Shown here one piece after another: positions 6,501-10,590 of a stretch of DNA of 10,590 nt (within the stretch, counting starts at the first letter, position 1; each line of letters starts with the position of its first letter). The stretch is taken from positions 1-10,590 of the forward strand of contig CANHHI010000048.1 of the NCBI GenBank assembly GCA_947460225.1, given 5' to 3'. The DNA is from Flavobacteriales bacterium. Its GTDB lineage: Bacteria > Bacteroidota > Bacteroidia > Flavobacteriales_D > CANHHI01. The position numbers and the translations under genes are program-made. The notes under the pieces were generated by a model, which ran no database searches, was not told where the DNA came from, and saw only the letters and a program-made list of their open reading frames with translations.

Positions 6501-7210
6501 TAATACTGCCCTTTGCCGTAGTTGTTGTCTAGTGTTTTTTCTTTTTTCGGTCTTGCTGGTTTTTCGGTTGTTTCCGTATTTTTTAGGTTGCCCCCAAAGG
6601 TCAGTGCCAGAGAAAATTCTACGCCATGTGTTTGATACACTTTGTTTTCCAATGTATTTTCTACGCTACCTAAGTAAGTATAGTGCAATCCCAAGTCCAT
6701 ATATTTCCAAAGACGCACACCTGCTCCTATTTTGTAGGCGAAAGCACCTTGTGCTTCTGATATAGAGCTTTGTGCGTATTGACTTGTGCCTGAAAAGGGT
6801 AAATTTATCGTTTTGATTTGTGTTATTTGTACGGTGTGATTGGCATACCCCAAGCCACCAAAGACGTATGGTCGTAAATGCACATTATCTAAAAAATAAT
6901 ACCGCAAATAGCCTAGTAGCGTTGCGCTAGAAGTGTTTTTAAAAGGAGTAGCGGTGGGGTTTTCGGTTGGGTGTATAAAAGCATAGCCACCTATTTGTAC
7001 GCCAGGTTCAAAATGATTTTTTACAAGTCCAGCAAATTCAAGGTAAACAGACCATGCGTTGCTAGATAGGTCTTGCTTGTATAAGGGGGAGACTATTTTT
7101 GTGTATCCCAGTAAGCCTAAGCCAAATTTAAACTGTGCGCTTACGGTGCTTTGTGTTATCCAAAATAATAATAAAATGTTTAGTCGTTTAAAAAAATAGG
7201 TATAGTTCAT
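6497..7210 (-). CDS. Predicted outer-membrane beta-barrel protein, paralog C of three
   Basis: Function is not recognised. The 237-residue protein starts with a signal peptide (MNYTYFFKRLNILLLFWITQSTVSA, cut probably before Gln). The mature part alternates polar and hydrophobic residues with many aromatic and glycine residues, as in small outer-membrane barrels. It shares with its two upstream neighbours the blocks QFKFGLGLLGY, NHFEPGVQIGG, LGYLRYYF, LRPYVFGGLGY, KIGAGVRLWKYMDLG and VEFSLALTFGGN. It is the longest of the three, with extra residues between the RPYVFGG and KIGAG blocks (probably a longer surface loop) and a charged tail of about 28 residues, rich in Lys, Glu and Thr, after the last strand. 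The gene starts 21 nt after the end of paralog B and is probably the last gene of the transcript. No terminator separates it from mnmA. Confidence 0.75.
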   Translation of the reverse strand: MNYTYFFKRLNILLLFWITQSTVSAQFKFGLGLLGYTKIVSPLYKQDLSSNAWSVYLEFAGLVKNHFEPGVQIGGYAFIHPTENPTATPFKNTSSATLLGYLRYYFLDNVHLRPYVFGGLGYANHTVQITQIKTINLPFSGTSQYAQSSISEAQGAFAYKIGAGVRLWKYMDLGLHYTYLGSVENTLENKVYQTHGVEFSLALTFGGNLKNTETTEKPARPKKEKTLDNNYGKGQYY

Positions 7211-8215
7211 GTTTTTAGGTTTATGTTGTTTTTATTGATGCCAACATTTTTTATTTATATCAAAGTTTCCTCCAAATGTGAGTGCAAAACTAAACTCTAA
7301 GCTGTGCATTGTGTAGATATTGGATAAATCGAATATTTGTCCAGCATATAAATAATATGCGCTAAAATCTATATGTTTAGCCAGCTTAATGCCACTGCCT
7401 ATTCTGGCAGTTGGAGAAATACCAAATACTAGATGAGGGAATCCTATGGTAAATCCCCACCCAGCACCTCCGAATACGTAAGGACGTACATCTATATTGT
7501 CCATGAAATAATATCGCAAATAAGACATAGTATATGCTTGCAGTATTCCGTCTAATGTGTCAAATAACATAACCCCACCTATTCTGACGCCCGGTTCAAA
7601 ATGATTTTCTAATAATCCGCCAAATTCCAAATATCCATTTAATCCATTACTGGGTAAATTCTTATTAAATTCTTTCTCTAAAATGCTTGTGTATCCAGCC
7701 AACCCCCATCCAAATTTGAATTGTGTATATGATGTGTTTTTTACCCCACACAATAGCAAAATAAAAATCAGTGTGTTGTGCTTTGTCATAAAATCAGTTA
7801 AATCTATTTTTATTGTGGTAATGTTCTGCCAAATTTCCGCCAAAAGCTACCGCAACAGAAAATTCTAAGCTATGTATGTCTAATTTCTTTGTTGCCCCTT
7901 GTGCTATTTTTTCTTTTGCCAAAAATTGTCCACCATAAAAATAGTTTAATCCTATTTCCATGTATTTGGCTAGGCGTATGCCACCGCCTATTCTTGCGCC
8001 TACAAAAAAATCTCCAAATCTTTGTACCGATTTTTGAGATAATCCTAAGTTGCCGACCAAACCCACACTGCCTAGCACAAAAGGACGCACCAAGGGCATT
8101 TTCAAAAAATAATACCGTAAATAAGGCATCACCTGACCATTTGCAATTACAGATATATTGTTTATATTTAAAAAATACAAGTTTCCTAGTCTTAATCCAG
8201 GTTCAAAATGATTTT
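7005..8215 (-). repeat. 16-bp block repeated in the three barrel genes
   Basis: The plus-strand block ggttcaaaatgatttt occurs unchanged at 7005-7020, 7593-7608 and 8200-8215, once in each barrel gene, in the same frame. On the coding strand it specifies the NHFEP core of the shared NHFEPG motif. Spacing is about 600 bp, one gene unit. It marks the genes as tandem duplicates and is not a separate mobile repeat. Confidence 0.85.
7232..7789 (-). CDS. Predicted outer-membrane beta-barrel protein, paralog B of three
   Basis: Function is not recognised. With the start at the ATG 7787-7789 the protein has 185 residues. The frame extends to an ATG at 7843, but that would overlap the preceding gene by 50 bases and place 18 non-signal residues before the signal peptide MTKHNTLIFILLLCGV, so the inner start is preferred. 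It lies 4 nt after the stop of paralog A. Shared blocks are QFKFGWGLAGY, NGYLEFGGLLENHFEPGVRIGG, SYLRYYF, VRPYVFGGAGWG, ARIGSGIKLAKHIDF and HSLEFSFALTFGGN. The pattern suggests an eight-to-ten-stranded small barrel, an inference from hydrophobicity and aromatic spacing only. The C-terminal tail is short, ending KKCWHQ. By eye the gene is more AT-rich than paralogs A and C. Confidence 0.75.
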   Translation of the reverse strand: MTKHNTLIFILLLCGVKNTSYTQFKFGWGLAGYTSILEKEFNKNLPSNGLNGYLEFGGLLENHFEPGVRIGGVMLFDTLDGILQAYTMSYLRYYFMDNIDVRPYVFGGAGWGFTIGFPHLVFGISPTARIGSGIKLAKHIDFSAYYLYAGQIFDLSNIYTMHSLEFSFALTFGGNFDINKKCWHQ

Positions 8216-8393
8216 CTATAAGGGTTCCAAACTCTATGTAACCACCTAAACTGTGTGTTGCAAAATTTTGCGTATAATTTTTATTGACGGCACCTGCGTA
8301 AGACATTAAGCCCCAGCCAAATTTAAACTGTGCTTGCAATTTACTTGCCCAAGGCAATACCATAAGTAAAGCCACTAAACTTAGTTTTTTCAT
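7794..8393 (-). CDS. Predicted outer-membrane beta-barrel protein, paralog A of three
   Basis: Function is not recognised. This is the promoter-proximal gene of the triplet. From the ATG at 8391-8393 it encodes 199 residues beginning with a clean signal peptide (MKKLSLVALLMVLPWASKLQA). An ATG at 8414 would add seven lysine-rich residues and a TTG at 8420 nine, and neither can be excluded. The A-rich stretch AAAAAAAGAAA before 8393 could serve as a Bacteroidota-type initiation region. Shared blocks are QFKFGWGLMSY, GGYIEFGTLIENHFEPGLRLG, PYLRYYF, VRPFVLGSVGL, ARIGGGIRLAKYMEIGL and HSLEFSVAVAFGGN. Conserved aromatic and glycine residues and the signal peptide support an outer-membrane barrel in the general style of PF13505, though no named family can be assigned. 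The gene diverges from the PTPS gene. Confidence 0.75.
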   Translation of the reverse strand: MKKLSLVALLMVLPWASKLQAQFKFGWGLMSYAGAVNKNYTQNFATHSLGGYIEFGTLIENHFEPGLRLGNLYFLNINNISVIANGQVMPYLRYYFLKMPLVRPFVLGSVGLVGNLGLSQKSVQRFGDFFVGARIGGGIRLAKYMEIGLNYFYGGQFLAKEKIAQGATKKLDIHSLEFSVAVAFGGNLAEHYHNKNRFN

Positions 8394-8427
8394 TTTCTTT
8401 TTTTTTGCAAACATAATCAATTTTAGT

Positions 8428-8435
8428 CAAAGTTA
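8428..8435 (-). promoter_or_regulatory. -7 promoter box for the barrel triplet
   Basis: The minus strand reads TAACTTTG, a full match to TAnnTTTG and identical to the rlmH box. It lies 34 nt before the chosen start of paralog A (13 nt before the alternative ATG at 8414). No convincing TTTG is present at the -33 distance. Confidence 0.45.
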
Positions 8436-8446
8436 AAACTTTTTTA

Positions 8447-8454
8447 TATCTTTG
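8447..8454 (+). promoter_or_regulatory. -7 promoter box for the pterin operon
   Basis: The plus strand reads TATCTTTG, a full match to TAnnTTTG, 10 nt before the ATG of the PTPS/QueD-family gene. It faces the barrel-gene box at 8428-8435 across 11 nt. The -33 element is not clear. Confidence 0.5.
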
Positions 8455-8464
8455 TGGTCTTAGC

Positions 8465-8875
8465 ATGATATACCTTACAAGACGGGAGCATTTTGCTGCT
8501 GCACACAAACTTTGGAACCCCAATTGGGACGAAACTGAAAATCAGCGGGTTTTTGGTGCTTGCGCCAACCCAAATGGACATGGGCATAATTATACGATTT
8601 GGGTAACGGTCAAGGGGGAAATCAATCCAGAGACGGGTTTTGTGGTCAATTTAAAGGATTTGCGTGATTTGATGCGCAAAGCCGTGATAGACCAAGTGGA
8701 TCATAAAAATTTGGATTTAGACGGCGATTTTATGCAGGGCAAGATTAGCTCTACGGAAAATTTGTGCATGGTCATTTGGCAAGCCCTAGAAAAAGGCATT
8801 TTGGCTTTGGGAGCTACTTTACACGAAGTAAAAATTGCAGAAACAGAAAACAACACCATATCCTATTTTGGTTGA
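8465..8875 (+). CDS. 6-pyruvoyltetrahydropterin synthase / QueD-family protein
   Basis: This 136-residue T-fold enzyme should act on 7,8-dihydroneopterin triphosphate, the product of the next gene, folE. Zinc ligands are His14, His39 and His41 (FAAAH and HGH). Catalytic residues line up as Cys33, Asp79-His80 (DHKNLD) and Glu126 (AETENN). The cysteine motif is CANPNGHGHNY, C-x5-HGH, which matches eukaryotic PTPS and relatives in many Bacteroidota. E. coli QueD has C-x3-HGH. Two roles therefore remain open: 6-carboxytetrahydropterin synthase for queuosine, or 6-pyruvoyltetrahydropterin synthase for a biopterin-like cofactor. For this reason no gene symbol is given. The start at 8465 follows a perfect -7 box and gives an N-terminus (YLTRREHFAAAH) of normal family length. 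Five bases separate it from folE. Confidence 0.93.
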   Translation: MIYLTRREHFAAAHKLWNPNWDETENQRVFGACANPNGHGHNYTIWVTVKGEINPETGFVVNLKDLRDLMRKAVIDQVDHKNLDLDGDFMQGKISSTENLCMVIWQALEKGILALGATLHEVKIAETENNTISYFG

Positions 8876-8880
8876 TTTTT

Positions 8881-9465
8881 ATGGCATATCAAAAACAAGA
8901 AAAATACGCATGTACCGAAGAATTGGCGGTTCATTTTGAGCAAATACTTCAAATACTCGGCGAAGATACCAGTAGAGAGGGCTTGTTGAAAACCCCAGCG
9001 AGGGCTTCCAAAGCCATGCAGTTTTTAACGCAAGGCTATGGGCAGAGTGCCACAGAAATTTTGCAATCTGCTTTATTTAAAGCGGAGAATCACAATATGG
9101 TGCTTGTCAAAGATATTCCATTTTTTAGTTTGTGTGAGCATCATTTGTTGCCATTTTTTGGCACGGCGCATATTGCCTATTTTCCAAATGAATATATGGT
9201 TGGACTTAGCAAAATTCCTAGAACCGTAGATGTTTTTGCTCGGCGTTTGCAGGTGCAGGAACAATTGACGACGCAAATTAGAGATGCTATAGATTCTGCT
9301 TTGTCTGCAAAAGGCGTGGCGGTTGCTGTGCAAGCCAGTCACTTGTGTATGCAGATGCGTGGGGTGCAAAAAACAGGCGGACAAACCCTTACCATGGCTT
9401 TTTCAGGCGATTTTGAAACGAGCAATGAACACAGACAAGCGTTTTTGCAACAAATAAAATTTTAA
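8881..9465 (+). CDS. folE: GTP cyclohydrolase I
   Basis: FolE converts GTP to 7,8-dihydroneopterin triphosphate and formate, feeding folate, queuosine and biopterin-type pathways, and works in the cytoplasm as a decamer. The 194 residues contain GEDTSREGLLKTP (27-39), the CEHHLLPF motif with zinc ligands Cys85 and His88, GLSKIPR (108-114), RLQVQEQLT (122-130) and ASHLCMQMRG (152-161), which supplies the third zinc ligand Cys156 and catalytic His154. The frame is open upstream to 8764 inside the PTPS gene, but the ATG at 8881 gives the usual family length and sits 5 nt after the previous stop. The stop overlaps the ATG of the peptidase gene as TAATG. Position between a PTPS gene and the peptidase gene points to one operon. 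Confidence 0.96.
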   Translation: MAYQKQEKYACTEELAVHFEQILQILGEDTSREGLLKTPARASKAMQFLTQGYGQSATEILQSALFKAENHNMVLVKDIPFFSLCEHHLLPFFGTAHIAYFPNEYMVGLSKIPRTVDVFARRLQVQEQLTTQIRDAIDSALSAKGVAVAVQASHLCMQMRGVQKTGGQTLTMAFSGDFETSNEHRQAFLQQIKF

Positions 9466-10590
9466 TGGATTTTCCTTGCAACAGCCATACTTTTCAGAAT
9501 GGCATTCGTTTGGTGCACACCCAAGTTTTGCACAGCGTGGTTACGCATTGTGGGTATTTTATTCATGTGGGTTCTCGGGACGAAGACAGCACAGAAACAG
9601 GCATGGCGCATTTTATAGAGCATTGTTTTTTTAAGGGGACTAAAAAAAGGAAGCCTTATCATATTTTGAGCAGTTTGGATAGCTATGGGGGAGAACTGAA
9701 CGCTTATACTGCCAAAGAAGAAACTTGCTTGTATGCCACTATTCCGCATGGCATCTTTGACAAAGCCGTTGATGTGCTGAGTGATATTTTATTTTGTTCG
9801 GAGTTTCCAAACAAAGAAATAGAGAAGGAAAAAGCGGTGATTATTGATGAAATTCAAGCCTATTTAGATAGCCCGTCTGAGCAGATTTTTGATGATTTTG
9901 AGAATTTGATTTTTCAAGGACACAGCTTGGGGCAGAGCATACTCGGCACGCCCGAACATTTGCAGTCGTTTAATCAGGAAAAAATAAAAACTTTTTTAGA
10001 AAGAAATTACCACGCATCACGCATTGTGTTTAGCTATGTGGGACCTTTGGCTTTGGAAAAAGTTATTAAGAAATTGAGTGCTTTTGTGGAATTGTACCCT
10101 TGGGCGTCCAAGTCAGAGCCTCGCATCAGTTTTGAAAATTATCAGGCAAAATTTGTACAAGAAAAAAAAGATACACATCAAGCGCATTGTATGATGGGCG
10201 GTATTGCTTATCCTTACAGCCACAACAAACGTTTGGCTTTGACTTTGCTCAATCATTTGTTGGGCGGTAATTCTTTGAATAACAGATTGAATTTAAATAT
10301 TAGAGAAAAATACGGGTTTACTTATAATATTGAGTCCAATTACACGCCATACAGTGATACGGGCTATTTTAGCGTGTATTTTGGTACGGACAAAAAATAT
10401 TTAAAACGTTTGCAAGATTTGGTGCATAAAGAGCTTTTTAAGTTGCAAACGCCTTTTACAGATTTGCAATTGCAACGCCTGAAAAATCAGTTCAAAGGCA
10501 GTTTATTGCTTGCCCAAGAATCTTTGGGAGCTTTGATGATTAGCCAAGCTAAAAGTTTTGTATTGTACAATAAAATGGATAGTTTGGTGG
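9465..10590 (+). CDS. M16-family zinc peptidase (cut by window edge)
   Basis: The open frame starts at the ATG 9465-9467, sharing one base with the folE stop, and runs to the window edge, giving 375 complete codons. The inverted zinc motif HFIEH (49-53) holds His49, catalytic Glu52 and His53. The distal ligand is Glu129 in AVIIDEI, at the spacing expected for M16 peptidases. FKGTKKR, GGELNAYTAKEET (75-87) and, in the second half, GGNSLNNRLNLNIREKYGFTYNIES are all typical. No signal peptide is seen at the chosen start, suggesting a cytoplasmic protease of the processing-peptidase-like or PqqL/YmxG type, length about 400-450. Substrate is unknown. Translational overlap with folE implies co-expression, but no functional tie between this peptidase and pterin synthesis is evident from the sequence. 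Confidence 0.93.
   Translation, partial: MDFPCNSHTFQNGIRLVHTQVLHSVVTHCGYFIHVGSRDEDSTETGMAHFIEHCFFKGTKKRKPYHILSSLDSYGGELNAYTAKEETCLYATIPHGIFDKAVDVLSDILFCSEFPNKEIEKEKAVIIDEIQAYLDSPSEQIFDDFENLIFQGHSLGQSILGTPEHLQSFNQEKIKTFLERNYHASRIVFSYVGPLALEKVIKKLSAFVELYPWASKSEPRISFENYQAKFVQEKKDTHQAHCMMGGIAYPYSHNKRLALTLLNHLLGGNSLNNRLNLNIREKYGFTYNIESNYTPYSDTGYFSVYFGTDKKYLKRLQDLVHKELFKLQTPFTDLQLQRLKNQFKGSLLLAQESLGALMISQAKSFVLYNKMDSLV

Noticed and set aside
7790..7843. Upstream start for barrel paralog B
   Set aside because: It would overlap paralog A by 50 bp and put non-signal residues before an obvious signal peptide; the ATG at 7789 is 4 nt after the previous stop.
8764..8880. Upstream extension of folE
   Set aside because: It lies in a different frame within the PTPS gene; the ATG at 8881 gives normal family length and spacing.

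Overview
The window looks like a chromosomal housekeeping segment from a member of the Bacteroidota (order not resolved). The evidence is a TonB of the Bacteroidota type (start MELKKNP, long polyproline run), a FtsE-like ATPase with no FtsX beside it, start codons without a clear Shine-Dalgarno sequence, and several -7 promoter boxes matching the Bacteroidota consensus TAnnTTTG. The DNA is AT-rich. I see no rRNA, tRNA, CRISPR, insertion sequence or phage gene.

Left block, minus strand, read from right to left: rlmH (rRNA methyltransferase), tonB (energy transducer) with a strong intrinsic terminator behind it, then a tight run of an NhaC-type antiporter gene, ftsE and murI. murI is cut by the left edge. 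The last three genes are spaced by 3 nt or overlap by 3 nt and probably share a transcript.

Centre, plus strand: mtaB and mnmA overlap by 19 bp. Both put sulfur into tRNA anticodon loops, at positions 37 and 34. rlmH and mtaB diverge from a compact region holding two face-to-face -7 boxes. mnmA meets the next block tail to tail, with the two stop codons interlocked in one TTAA.

The next block, minus strand, is three tandem paralogous genes of about 185-237 residues, each with a signal peptide and predicted outer-membrane beta-barrel features, of unknown function. This is the least explained part of the window.

Right block, plus strand, diverging from the barrel genes: a PTPS/QueD-family gene, folE and an M16 zinc peptidase gene cut by the right edge. 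FolE makes dihydroneopterin triphosphate and the PTPS-family enzyme would use it, so the first two form a pterin pathway step. The PTPS protein has the C-x5-HGH motif of the eukaryotic PTPS type rather than the C-x3-HGH motif of E. coli QueD.

I did not find a clearly new defence or mobile system. The points most worth a second look are the barrel triplet, the two similar divergent promoter regions, the near-leaderless GTG start of rlmH, and the pterin enzyme type.
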